Below are positions 8,101-16,200 of a DNA stretch of 37,502 bases, piece by piece. The notes beneath the pieces were generated by a model that worked only from the letters and a program-made list of their open reading frames with translations, was not told where the DNA came from and did not search any database. Both the position numbers and the translations under genes were made by a program. The DNA is from Bacteroidales bacterium (GTDB taxonomy: Bacteria; Bacteroidota; Bacteroidia; Bacteroidales; UBA4181): positions 1 to 37,502 of the forward strand of contig JAISWE010000007.1 of the NCBI GenBank assembly GCA_031271175.1, in the 5' to 3' direction. The number at the start of each line of letters is the position of its first letter. Position 1 is the first letter of the stretch.

Positions 8101-8245
8101 CGGAACGTTGCGGTTCTACGTCAACGGCACCAACCTGTTCCTGTGGAGCAAATTCAAACTCTGGGACGTCGAAATGGCAGGCAACGGACTGGGATATCCC
8201 ATCCAGAAAGTCTTCAACTTCGGCCTGAACATTACTTTCAATTAA
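5108..8245 (+). CDS. SusC-family TonB-dependent outer-membrane transporter (SusC1)
   Basis: 1045 residues, full family length. Signal peptide at about 1-29 (cleavage near VMAQQ). Carboxypeptidase-regulatory-like domain at about 32-110 (GTVSDRGGDVMPGVNVVV, then FVGYQTQNVVV). TonB-box/plug start EEVTIVAFGTQKKE at about 114-127. Plug to about 235 with PLILIDGIE, then IMKDATATALYGARGANGV. The rest is a 22-strand-type barrel ending in the aromatic-rich FNFGLNITFN. It imports oligosaccharides, using ExbBD-TonB energy, together with the SusD lid encoded 28 bp downstream. The duplicated start region lies just upstream. A shared transcript with SusD1 is very likely from spacing. The glycan cannot be deduced from this gene alone. 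Confidence 0.96.
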   Translation: MNKPIKNRNLLRKLFLILSCCMFVPAVMAQQGIRIGGTVSDRGGDVMPGVNVVVRGSAVGTVTDINGEFTITVPGDTSVLQFSFVGYQTQNVVVGKRKIISVALNEEAAALEEVTIVAFGTQKKESMVASVTTINPAELKVPSSNLTTAFAGQMAGVIAYQRSGEPGQDNADFFVRGITTFGNNTRPLILIDGIELTSTDLARLQPDDIASFSIMKDATATALYGARGANGVILVTTKQGKDGPAKISLRMENSWSMPTRNIELADPVTYMRLENEATLTRDPLTGLPVYSDEKIADTESGRDPLRFPANDWLDMLFKKYTMNQRYNLNVSGGGGVARYYVAGSFNQDNGMLKIDKRQNFNNNIDNKSYSLRSNVNIDITKTTEIIVRLSGTFDDYSGPLLGGTDMYGLVMRSNPVMFPAYYPVTPETSYIKHIMFGNYKNQYINPYAESLRGYKDRNRSQILAQLELKQDLGFLTEGLSVRGMLNVSRLSMFTVRRYYYPNYYEIGRYNYATGEYGVYRTNEGNDWLLYDEPGGSDDRATNSTFYFEGMVNYNRTFAEKHAVSGLLVYIARQSLNAYTGNLQLSLPSRNLGLSGRLTYSYDSRYSGEFNFGYNGSERFAEAHRYGFFPSAGVAWNISNERFWEPLRTVVSNLKLRYSYGLVGNDRIGSDSDRFFYLSDMNMTDGNRWMTFGTEYSYWYSGISVSRYANEDITWETSVKQNYAAEIGLWEKLSIIAEYFTERRYNILMTRASIPQTMGIANRGNVRSNVGEATGKGVDLSLEYQQNWSSNFWTAARGNFTFSRSKYKIYEEPAYTEPWRYRAGQSLNQTSGYLAERLFVDDAEAENSPRQEISSYKYSGGDIKYTDVNRDGRITEIDAVPIGNPTVPEIVYGFGASAGYKGLDVSIFFQGLTNESFWIDRNAISPFVGQHNLLKVIADDHWSEENRNVYAFWPRLSTDYNTNNAVHSTWWMRDGSFLRLKQAEIGYSIGGKWREKLRIGTLRFYVNGTNLFLWSKFKLWDVEMAGNGLGYPIQKVFNFGLNITFN

Positions 8246-8273
8246 TTTCATCATCCATTAAAATAAGACAATC

Positions 8274-10223
8274 ATGAAAAATATAAGCAACATCATGAAC
8301 CGGCTTCCGCTGAAAGGCGCATGTCTCGCTTTCGGGCTGCTTGCTTTCAGCGCGTGCGACTACTTGGACGTGGTACCCGAAGGCACCGCCACCTTAGACA
8401 ACGCTTTTAACGCGCGCATTCAGGCGCGGCGGTACCTCACCACCTGCTACGCCTACCTGACCTCGCACGACGACGGCGCAGCGGTGGACCTCACCGGCGG
8501 CGACGAAATATGGATCGACTCCGACATGGATTATCCCACCATCTCGCTGGACGGCATCAAGTATGCCGAAGGCCTGCAAACGGCGGTCAGCCCCCTGTGG
8601 AATTACTGGCCTCATTTCTATATGGCGCTGCGCGACTGCAACATCTTTCTCGAAAATGTGAGCAAAGTGCCCGACCTACCCGAATGGGAACGCGACCAGT
8701 GGATCGCCGAGGTGAAGGTATTGAAGGCCTACTATCATTTCCTGTTGCTGCGGCAGTACGGCCCTGTGCCGATCGTCCGCGAGAGCCTGTCGATCGACGC
8801 AGGCGTGGACGAAGTGCGGGTGAAGCGCGACCCGGCCGACGAAGTGGCCGACTATGCGGCAACGCTCATCAGCCAAGCCATACCCGCCCTGCCCGTCGAA
8901 GTATCCAGCCCCAGTGAAGAAAAGGGCAGAATCACGCAGGCCATCGCCCTGACGATAAAGGCGCTGATACGGACGACCATCGCCAGTCCCCTGTTCAATC
9001 CCACGCCCGACGTGCCCAAACTGTTTGCTTCTTTGCACAACCACGACGACGCCACGCCGCTGATTTCCCAGACCTACTCGTCCGAAAAATGGGCGCTGGC
9101 GGTCGCCGCCTGCGAGGAAGCGCTGGTGGCCTGCGACTCGCTCGGACTGGAACTCTACACCTGGCCGGGCGATCCCATGTACCCCAACATGTCGTCCACC
9201 ATCCGGAGGCAGATGACGCTGCGCAACGCCTTCTGCAGAAAATGGAACAGCGAAGTCATCTGGGGAGATACAAAAAACACCTCAGGGAATCTTCAAATCA
9301 GATGGGGGCTGAGCTTACAAGAAGGTTCGGAATGGCGCGAATATGCCCAGATACGGAAGTACGGCGGGCCTACGCTGAAAGTGGCGGAACAGTTCTACTC
9401 GGTCAACGGCGTTCCCATCGAAGAAGACAGGTTCTACAATTATGCCGGACGCTACGATTTGCGGACGGTTGTCGCTACCGACGACCGGCGGCTGTTGCGC
9501 AGCAACAGCGTGACGGCCGGGCTGAATTTCAACCGCGAACCGCGTTTTTACGCCTGGCTGGGCTTCGACACCGGCGTGTGGTACGGACAGAATAATTATG
9601 ACGATACCAATCCCGACAACCTTTACTATGTACGGGCGCGATTCGGTCAAGATCATACGATAAGCGACATAGCCGGTTCGCTTACCGGCTACTTTGTCAA
9701 GAAATGGATACATTACCAAAGCCAGCATCGCGCCAAAATGGAATATTTCGCCGAGCCGTACGGCTGGCCTCATTTCCGTCTGGCGGAACTCTACCTGCTC
9801 TATGCCGAAGCGCTCAACGAAGCGGAAGACAGCGAAGCCAACCGCAACCTGGCGATAAGCTATCTCGACATGGTGCGCACCCGCGCCGGATTGCAGGGAG
9901 TTAAAAACGCATGGCGTACTTTTTCCACGAGACCCAACAAATATGAGACACAATCCGGCCTGCGGGAAATCATCCGGCAGGAGCGCCTGATCGAACTGTG
10001 CTTCGAAAGAAAGCGTTTCTGGGACATCCGGCGCTGGATGACCGTCAGCGACCTCTACCAGATACCCGTGCAGGGATGGAACGTGATGCAGAAGGACGCC
10101 GCCGACTATTACCAGCCTGTTACCATTTTTGAACAAAAATTCAACATACGCGACTATTTCTGGCCTATACCGAGCGACGAAGTCACCGGCAATCCTAATC
10201 TGGTACAAAATATCGGATGGTAA
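8274..10223 (+). CDS. SusD/RagB-family surface glycan-binding lipoprotein (SusD1)
   Basis: 649 residues. Lipobox FSAC with Cys28 (ATG 8295 would be an alternative start). Helix-rich TPR-type N-terminal half (YLDVVPEGT, LKAYYHFLLLRQYGPVPIV) and the SusD C-terminal signatures: HFRLAELYLLYAEALNEA, VRTRAGLQG, RQERLIELCFERKRFWDIRRW, and the typical NPNLVQNIGW end. SusD sits as a lid on SusC and binds the polysaccharide at the cell surface. Its pairing with the preceding SusC is standard. A (TAATAAT)-type spacer of about 50 bp follows the stop, so the downstream genes may be joined by read-through or separately transcribed. Confidence 0.96.
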   Translation: MKNISNIMNRLPLKGACLAFGLLAFSACDYLDVVPEGTATLDNAFNARIQARRYLTTCYAYLTSHDDGAAVDLTGGDEIWIDSDMDYPTISLDGIKYAEGLQTAVSPLWNYWPHFYMALRDCNIFLENVSKVPDLPEWERDQWIAEVKVLKAYYHFLLLRQYGPVPIVRESLSIDAGVDEVRVKRDPADEVADYAATLISQAIPALPVEVSSPSEEKGRITQAIALTIKALIRTTIASPLFNPTPDVPKLFASLHNHDDATPLISQTYSSEKWALAVAACEEALVACDSLGLELYTWPGDPMYPNMSSTIRRQMTLRNAFCRKWNSEVIWGDTKNTSGNLQIRWGLSLQEGSEWREYAQIRKYGGPTLKVAEQFYSVNGVPIEEDRFYNYAGRYDLRTVVATDDRRLLRSNSVTAGLNFNREPRFYAWLGFDTGVWYGQNNYDDTNPDNLYYVRARFGQDHTISDIAGSLTGYFVKKWIHYQSQHRAKMEYFAEPYGWPHFRLAELYLLYAEALNEAEDSEANRNLAISYLDMVRTRAGLQGVKNAWRTFSTRPNKYETQSGLREIIRQERLIELCFERKRFWDIRRWMTVSDLYQIPVQGWNVMQKDAADYYQPVTIFEQKFNIRDYFWPIPSDEVTGNPNLVQNIGW

Positions 10224-10230
10224 ACAAATA

Positions 10231-10275
10231 GTGAAAAATTAATAATGAATAATTAATAATTAATAATTAAAATAA
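10231..10275 (+). repeat. TAATAAT-type spacer repeat between SusD1 and SGBP
   Basis: A run of TAATAAT/AATGAATAA units fills the gap between SusD1 and the next lipoprotein gene. Confidence 0.7.
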
Positions 10276-10282
10276 TTTGATT

Positions 10283-11530
10283 ATGAAAAGGATGAAAACA
10301 AATATCATGTGTGTCCTCTTAGTGGGAGGACTTACAGGGGCGTTTTTTTCGTGCGGGGAAGAGCATTTGACCGACCGCATCGATCCTAACGCACCCGTGC
10401 CGGCGCAGATAGACAAAAACAGCGTCACGGTTCAAAACTTTCCAGGCAGGGCGGTGATCCACTATAGCGTTCCTCGGGACGAGCATCTGCTGTATGTAAA
10501 GGCGGTTTACAACCCTGCGGAGGGCGTGACGCGCGAAGCCAAAGCCTCGCTGTATGTCGATTCGCTGGTGGTGGAAGGCTTTGCCGATGCTGGCGAATAC
10601 CCCATCCGGCTGTACAGCGTAGGCAGGCACGAAAAGGAGTCCGAACCGATCGTCATTCCCGTTTCACCGGGAACGCCCCCCGTGATCTCCGCAGGGGAGA
10701 CGATCAACATGATCGCCACCTTCGGCGGCATCATCGGCTCGTTCCAAAACGAATCCAGAACGCCGCTCATAGCGGTGCTGCTGGCGGACACTTCCCATAC
10801 GGGAAAATGGGACCAGTTGAGAGCCTTTAACCTGAACAGCGTTCAATCGTCGTTCAGTTTCATCAACAATATGGATACCACGGATACCGACTTCAGGGTG
10901 TATCTGAAAGACCGCTACGGCAACATGTCTCCGCCGGTGGATTTTCGCCTGAGACCCTGGTTTGAGGAGGAAATCCCGAAGGCGACATGGCAGAAATACG
11001 TCCTGCCTTCCGATTTCTACGCGGCGACGGAAAGCGAAGATAGATACGGAATGGAGCATCTTTGGGACGGGATATTCACCGAGTTGAACAATTATATTTA
11101 TGCCACCACCATTGGGCCGGAATTTCCGCATCATTTTACCTTCAAGCTGGGGGTGACAGCCCGCATCAGCCGTGCGCAGATACATCATCGGGTACAGGAC
11201 GCCTATACGGGTTCACAGCCCAAAAAAGTGGAACTGTGGGGGTCGGGGAGCGACGCTCCGAGCGGCGACCTGTTCGGCGGCGACTGGTTCCTGATCGGAC
11301 GGCACGACTCGTTCATGCCGTCGGGCAGCACCGGCTCCCCGACACAGGAAGACAAGGACTATGCCACCATGGAAGGCGAAAGGATGCTGATACAGATCAC
11401 CGACGAGATCCCCGACCCCTACCGCCCCGTCAAGTTTATCCGCGTGCGCACCCATGAAGTATGGTCCGGCTTTTCGGGAGGGCAGGTGATTTATGCCGAA
11501 TTAGACCTGTTCGGGCAAATCATTAAATAA
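10283..11530 (+). CDS. Surface glycan-binding lipoprotein, DUF4959/DUF5126/DUF5000-like
   Basis: 415 residues from ATG 10283 (a TTG six bases upstream is unlikely). Lipobox FFSC with Cys24, followed by acidic residues (GEEHLTD) that fit Bacteroidota surface export. Residues about 30-125 form a fibronectin-like domain (AVIHYSVPRDEHLLYVKAVY), about 130-235 a second beta-domain, and about 250-412 a discoidin-like sandwich (HLWDGIFTELNNYIYAT, then HHFTFKLGVTARISRAQIHH and FIRVRTHEVW). This is the usual build of SGBPs placed behind SusCD pairs. It likely holds glycan near SusC1/D1; no catalytic motif is seen. The family assignment is by recognition of architecture, not a search. Confidence 0.82.
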   Translation: MKRMKTNIMCVLLVGGLTGAFFSCGEEHLTDRIDPNAPVPAQIDKNSVTVQNFPGRAVIHYSVPRDEHLLYVKAVYNPAEGVTREAKASLYVDSLVVEGFADAGEYPIRLYSVGRHEKESEPIVIPVSPGTPPVISAGETINMIATFGGIIGSFQNESRTPLIAVLLADTSHTGKWDQLRAFNLNSVQSSFSFINNMDTTDTDFRVYLKDRYGNMSPPVDFRLRPWFEEEIPKATWQKYVLPSDFYAATESEDRYGMEHLWDGIFTELNNYIYATTIGPEFPHHFTFKLGVTARISRAQIHHRVQDAYTGSQPKKVELWGSGSDAPSGDLFGGDWFLIGRHDSFMPSGSTGSPTQEDKDYATMEGERMLIQITDEIPDPYRPVKFIRVRTHEVWSGFSGGQVIYAELDLFGQIIK

Positions 11531-11557
11531 ATCAGTAACGTTTTAACATTCATTGTC

Positions 11558-12691
11558 ATGAAAAAAGTAATCATATTGTTAAGCATTGCCGTCTTTGGGA
11601 TGGCATCGTGTAAAGACCAGTACGACATTTCCGAAAAGTATGAAGTGCCGGGCGGCATCACTTATCCGGGCAAAGCCGGCGGGGTGATCGTCCGTTCCGG
11701 GTACGAACGGGTGGAAGTGCAGTGGCCTGCCGGTACCGATCCGTCGGTGGTAGCAGCGCGTATTTCCTGGAACAACAACATGGGCGACACCCTCATTGCC
11801 ATCCCGCCGGGGACAGACACCATCCGCTGCCGTATTCCCCTGGCGGCAGGTTTGTATGCCTTTGAGATACGGACGTACAACGAAAAGGGCGACATCTCCG
11901 TTCCCGTGGAAATCACCGGAAGGTCGTACGGAACGGTGTATATCAACCGTTTTGTCAATCCCAGAGCGATAGATGTCGTGAAAACCGCCGGCAACAACAT
12001 CCTGTCCATCGTATGGCTGCCTACCGACCCGGCCTCCGGCGCCCAATACACCGAAATCACCTATACCTCCTCCCTCAGCGGGCAGGAAAAGAAGGTGAAG
12101 ACGCTCGCTTCGGAAACAACGACGGACATCACGGATTTTGCCTATGAAAAGGGAGGCTTCAAGCACAGCACCGTATATCTGCCCGATTCCCTGTCCATCG
12201 ACCCGCTGTCTTCCGAAGAACGGACGGTGGACGAATATATGCGGCTGGACAAGAAAAACGCTTCCTTAACGGGTTATTCCTCGCAGGTAAATTCAGACCC
12301 CCCCAACATCGCGGCCAATGCCATAGACGGAAGTTATACCAACCGGTGGCATTCCGACAATCAGCCATATCCTCACTGGATAACGGTGAATCTGGGCGTG
12401 GGAATCACGGTGTCGCGTTTCGGCGTCTGGCCGTCCACTGTGGACAGACCCGCTGGACAGGTCGATCCGCGGTTCCCCACCAGGGTGAAGTTCGAGGTCA
12501 GCATGAACGGCGTCAGTTGGACGAGTCTGGGTGAATACGACTGTGTTGCCGGCACCACACCCGGCGAACGCATCTTTGACGTAACGCCCACTCAGGCGCG
12601 ACATGTCAGATTCACAGGCGTTTCAACCACCAATACCATCGAAGGCGCCAACTACATGGTCATCGCCGAACTGGATGTTTATTGCAGGTAA
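11558..12691 (+). CDS. Surface lipoprotein, DUF4998-like plus F5/8 type C (discoidin) domain
   Basis: 377 residues. Lipobox MASC with Cys18. Residues about 30-215 read as DUF4998-like tandem fibronectin-type domains (GYERVEVQWPAGTDPSVVAA, then LYAFEIRTYNEKG). Residues about 230-375 form a discoidin domain with the typical elements AANAIDGSYTNRWHSD, PHWITVNLG, VKFEVSMNGVSWTSLGEY and ARHVRFTG. It lies 27 bp after the preceding SGBP gene and is probably co-transcribed. The role is carbohydrate binding at the surface. The discoidin fold can bind galactose-type or other sugars, but specificity is not readable. Confidence 0.85.
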   Translation: MKKVIILLSIAVFGMASCKDQYDISEKYEVPGGITYPGKAGGVIVRSGYERVEVQWPAGTDPSVVAARISWNNNMGDTLIAIPPGTDTIRCRIPLAAGLYAFEIRTYNEKGDISVPVEITGRSYGTVYINRFVNPRAIDVVKTAGNNILSIVWLPTDPASGAQYTEITYTSSLSGQEKKVKTLASETTTDITDFAYEKGGFKHSTVYLPDSLSIDPLSSEERTVDEYMRLDKKNASLTGYSSQVNSDPPNIAANAIDGSYTNRWHSDNQPYPHWITVNLGVGITVSRFGVWPSTVDRPAGQVDPRFPTRVKFEVSMNGVSWTSLGEYDCVAGTTPGERIFDVTPTQARHVRFTGVSTTNTIEGANYMVIAELDVYCR

Positions 12692-12698
12692 AAAAAAC

Positions 12699-12743
12699 AA
12701 TTAATAATGAATAATTAATAATTAATAATTAATAATGAATAAT
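12699..12743 (+). repeat. TAATAAT/AATGAAT spacer repeat overlapping a start codon
   Basis: Tandem AT-rich heptamers run into the ATGAATAAT start of the GH5-like gene, so the first three codons (MNN) are repeat-derived. Confidence 0.75.
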
Positions 12744-14588
12744 ATCTGTCAGCATCGAAATAAAATTCCTGTGTGTTACAAATCATTATTACCTTCAATA
12801 GCAGGTGCGGTTGTCCTTTGTTTCCTTTTGGGATGTAAGCATGAAAACGCAAAAGTTGAATTGCAGTCCATGGAGGTCATCCCTGCTTCGGTAAGACTGG
12901 CGGTGAACGGGACGCAACAACTGACCGTCGTCACCGTGCCGGAGAATCTGCCGGATGTGGCGTTCACCTGGACTTCCGACCATTCGGACATTGCCACCGT
13001 GTCGGACGACGGGCTGGTGACTGCCCTGCAGACAGGTTCCGCCACGATAAATGTGTCGAGCGGCGAGCTTCAAAAATCGGTGTCGGTGCTCGTCAGCGAT
13101 CAAATCATTGAGGTGAATCCCCCTTCCGTGATACTGACGGTGAACGGGACACAGCAGCTGACGGCCACAGTGGTGCCGGATATGCCGAATGTGGTCTTGC
13201 GCTGGTCGTCGGATGATCCTGCGGTGGCCGTCGTGTCGGATAACGGGCTGGTCACCGCCCGGCAAATGGGCGTCACCACGGTAAGGGTAACCGCCGGCAA
13301 CATGGAAGAAACGGTGAAAGTGAGCGTTGGCGCAATCGGACAAAGCGAAATTCTAAGCGTACAGAACGGGCATCTCTATCTGGGCGGTAAAAAATTCGCG
13401 GAAATCAGTTTCAACAAATTCGACCTTTTCTGGAAACTCTGGGATGCCGCCTATGCAGGTGAAGTAATCAACGACGCACATCCTGCGGTCATCCGGCAGG
13501 ACGAAGCCCTGAAAGAACTGTCCCAGCATGGTTTTAAAACCATACGCACCTTCTGTCTTCCCTTCTGGTACAAGGATTTTAAAGCAGTTTACGATGACCC
13601 GACCAAAAGGCAAAATGTATATTACGCGGCAATAGACAAAATGCTGGAACTTTGTGAGAAGCACCAGCTCAAGATCGTTTATTGTCTCGGTCTGACGGAC
13701 TTCATCCTTAAAGACTGGGGCTTGCGGGATGATGGCACATACGGGATGATCTACCATGAACACGTGGCGGATTTGATCGGAGATCCCTCTTCCGAGCAGC
13801 GGCAGCGCGTGATGACCTATCTGGACGACATTATCCCTCGTTACCGTTCCAGCCCGGCCATTGCCATGTGGGAAATTGCCAATGAAACGACACTGATACC
13901 GGATATCGATCCGACTCACATCTACGACGGGCAACGCATACCCACCATGCTGCAACTGTCCGAATTTTACCGCGACGTAACCGCGCGGATCAAGTTGCTG
14001 GATCCCGTCCGGTTAGTGAACAACGGCGGAAGCATCTTGCGGGAATATGCCTACGGGCTGTACCACGGAACGGGCTGGAGCAAACGCGACACTTACGGTC
14101 AGCACCAGGAAATATTTGACATGCTTTATGCCGACACCGGTCTTGGCGTGGTGGACATCCACTATTATGCCATTGCCGAAGGCGGTTATCGGATTCTCGA
14201 AAACGACGGCGTTACGCCGCTCTGGCTGGATTTAAAAAAATACAAAGCCATCGCGGACGATATGGGATTCCCCATATATGTGGGCGAATATGCCGCCTTG
14301 CCTGTCAATAAATCAGATACCGAATTCTGGACAAATTATCCCGATTATTTCGACACTTTCGACGGGGATAATGCAGATGCCCTCAGGTGGGTAGGCAAAG
14401 CGCTCAACGATGCCGTAAACAGCGGCATTCCGCTGATTCACTGGTGGTGTTACCAGTCGGACAGAGAACAGGATCAGGGAGACCCTCAACGCATGGATCT
14501 AGACCTGCAAAGAACGCCCACCCTGTTTCAAATGGTGGTGAACGCCAACCACGAACTGAAAGAAAAACTGGGAATAATTAATAATTAA
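12735..14588 (+). CDS. GH5-like (clan GH-A) glycoside hydrolase lipoprotein with two Big_2 domains
   Basis: 617 residues. Lipobox LLGC with Cys34. Two bacterial Ig-like (Big_2) domains at about 45-120 and 125-198, each with VNGTQQLT, then W(T/S)SD and a DNGLVTA-type strand. The barrel domain runs about 205-612. The probable acid/base is Glu384 in MWEIANE and the probable nucleophile Glu518 in PIYVGEYA, in the right order and spacing for GH5-like enzymes; HYY and HWWCY line the likely active site. Mannanase/glucanase-type activity is possible but not provable from sequence. The Ig modules probably act as a stalk holding the catalytic domain off the membrane. The C-terminal IINN and the stop are made from the AT repeat, as in the gene at 2216. 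Confidence 0.82.
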   Translation: MNNICQHRNKIPVCYKSLLPSIAGAVVLCFLLGCKHENAKVELQSMEVIPASVRLAVNGTQQLTVVTVPENLPDVAFTWTSDHSDIATVSDDGLVTALQTGSATINVSSGELQKSVSVLVSDQIIEVNPPSVILTVNGTQQLTATVVPDMPNVVLRWSSDDPAVAVVSDNGLVTARQMGVTTVRVTAGNMEETVKVSVGAIGQSEILSVQNGHLYLGGKKFAEISFNKFDLFWKLWDAAYAGEVINDAHPAVIRQDEALKELSQHGFKTIRTFCLPFWYKDFKAVYDDPTKRQNVYYAAIDKMLELCEKHQLKIVYCLGLTDFILKDWGLRDDGTYGMIYHEHVADLIGDPSSEQRQRVMTYLDDIIPRYRSSPAIAMWEIANETTLIPDIDPTHIYDGQRIPTMLQLSEFYRDVTARIKLLDPVRLVNNGGSILREYAYGLYHGTGWSKRDTYGQHQEIFDMLYADTGLGVVDIHYYAIAEGGYRILENDGVTPLWLDLKKYKAIADDMGFPIYVGEYAALPVNKSDTEFWTNYPDYFDTFDGDNADALRWVGKALNDAVNSGIPLIHWWCYQSDREQDQGDPQRMDLDLQRTPTLFQMVVNANHELKEKLGIINN

Positions 14589-14780
14589 TAATTAATAATT
14601 AATAGTGAATAATACATAATACACAATACACAATAAATAGTAAACAATAAATAGTAAACAATAAATAGTAAACAATAAATAGTAAACAATAAATAATAAA
14701 CAATAAATAATAAATAATAAACAATAAATAATAAACAATAAATAATAAATAATAAATAATAAATAATAAATAATAAATCT
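14572..14780 (+). repeat. Long AT-rich tandem array (7/14-bp units)
   Basis: It begins with TAATAAT units at the stop of the GH5-like gene. From 14632 it holds four exact copies of the 14-bp unit AATAAATAGTAAAC (14632-14687), then degenerates to AATAAAC/AATAAAT 7-mers up to about 14778. It almost entirely fills the gap to the DUF1735 gene. No promoter consensus or RNA fold is evident. The - strand is open for long stretches only because the repeat lacks stops in that frame. Confidence 0.88.
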
Positions 14781-14806
14781 TTTTAGTAACTAAATTTTTT
14801 AATATC

Positions 14807-16192
14807 ATGAAAACAAAATCATTTTTCTTAACATCCTGGGTACTGGTAGCGGGACTTTCCACAGTATCCTTACAGTCGTGCGGCGATGACGACGACAATA
14901 CGAAAACCGACGTTGATGCCGTTCCCGTCAAAGTGTATCTTTCCTCGTCTTCGGCGGTCAATACGCTTGTTTTACCCACCACAAGAGACAGCGTTGTCTC
15001 GTTCGGAACGGTCAAATACGACGGATCCGATTTGAAGCAGGGAGAAATCCGCGCCACCATTGTCGCAGGCAACAATGCGCTGGTAACAGGGTATAATACC
15101 GCCAACAATACCTCGTACTCTCCCCTGCCTTCCTCCTGTTATGAATTGAGCCGGACGACGCTGACGATCGCCGACGGCAAGAATGTTTCGGAAGAAGGAC
15201 AATTGATCGTCAAAAATGTCGGACAGTTGGATACGGACGCAACGTACCTGTTGCCGGTGACCATACAGTCGCTTGTAGCGGCGGAGCATATCACGCCGGA
15301 CGACACGAAAAAGACTGCCTACTGGATCGTCAGCTATTCGCCTCCTCCCGTATTACCCGTCTCCATCACGCTGGGACAGCCGGCATCCGGCGCCATTGAT
15401 TTGACGAGAGGCGAGACGATTACTTTTTCGTGGAATACGGACAGGCCGATAGCAGGCGGTTATACCCTGTCCCTGAGTACGTCGTCGAGCCTGTCAGACC
15501 CCTTGACATTTCAAGCTACGGCGACTTCCGTGGAAGTGCCGGCCATTGAGATAGCCGCACTGCTCAACGCTTCCCGAAATGTTTACTGGTCGGTAAAACC
15601 GGCAGACCTTTCCATTGAGGCGAATATTGCGGATCCGGTATCTTTTACCATCGGAAAAATCATTTATCCGCTGGGCTTCAATCCTCCCACGCAGGCAATA
15701 ACCCCTCCCGCCATTGCATCAAGCGCATTCACGCACCTCACCAAGGTCGATCATGGGGACTACGTTACACTGTCCATTGAAAATGACGGCACCTCATACG
15801 ATAACTGTCATCTTTTCACATCTCCGATAGGCACCGCAGTGAACATCACCCACAACAACCACGGACGGCTGTTCTCTTTTGAATACAAAAGCCCCACCAC
15901 CTCAACGGACGCCAAACTCTACTGCTGCGTGCGCTACTACATGGAAGACTCTCCGAAAAGAAATTTCTCGGATTTGACCATTCCAGCGGCTACCGAGTGG
16001 ACGCGATATACCATAGACCTTACACCGGCCATCGACGGGGTGGACAACTGGGCTTTTTTCGTAAACGGAAAGGGAGCCACCGCTATATGGCCTCCTACAC
16101 CGGTGGAAGATCACTGGTTTGACTTCCAACCGAAACTGGGTTTCGATCCTTATGAAATCTCCATCAGGAAAATTCAGGTAGAACTTTGGTAA
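14807..16192 (+). CDS. DUF1735 (BT_3987-like N-terminal) surface lipoprotein with SusE-like and CBM-like domains
   Basis: 461 residues. Lipobox LQSC with Cys25, followed by GDDDDN, an acidic run typical of surface-exposed Bacteroidota lipoproteins. Residues about 38-165 are DUF1735 (SFGTVKYDGSDLKQGEIRA, then YLLPVTIQSL). They align well with residues about 46-160 of the lipoprotein at 34213. Residues about 183-285 resemble a SusE/fibronectin domain (TITFSWNTDRPIAGGYTLS). The remaining 170 residues look like a beta-jelly-roll (LFSFEYKSPTT, then WTRYTIDLTPAIDG and ISIRKIQVELW). It is probably a glycan-binding outer-membrane lipoprotein. The gene ends 8 bp before the phosphoesterase start. Confidence 0.82.
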   Translation: MKTKSFFLTSWVLVAGLSTVSLQSCGDDDDNTKTDVDAVPVKVYLSSSSAVNTLVLPTTRDSVVSFGTVKYDGSDLKQGEIRATIVAGNNALVTGYNTANNTSYSPLPSSCYELSRTTLTIADGKNVSEEGQLIVKNVGQLDTDATYLLPVTIQSLVAAEHITPDDTKKTAYWIVSYSPPPVLPVSITLGQPASGAIDLTRGETITFSWNTDRPIAGGYTLSLSTSSSLSDPLTFQATATSVEVPAIEIAALLNASRNVYWSVKPADLSIEANIADPVSFTIGKIIYPLGFNPPTQAITPPAIASSAFTHLTKVDHGDYVTLSIENDGTSYDNCHLFTSPIGTAVNITHNNHGRLFSFEYKSPTTSTDAKLYCCVRYYMEDSPKRNFSDLTIPAATEWTRYTIDLTPAIDGVDNWAFFVNGKGATAIWPPTPVEDHWFDFQPKLGFDPYEISIRKIQVELW

Positions 16193-16200
16193 AAAATACG

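Noticed and set aside
6905-8254. 449-codon - strand frame inside SusC1
   Set aside because: A shadow of a GC-rich receptor gene; the + strand protein is a full-length SusC.
14599-15108. - strand frame ending in Leu/Tyr/Ile-rich repeats that looks like a membrane protein
   Set aside because: The hydrophobic part is a translation of the AT-rich array, and the rest overlaps the DUF1735 gene.
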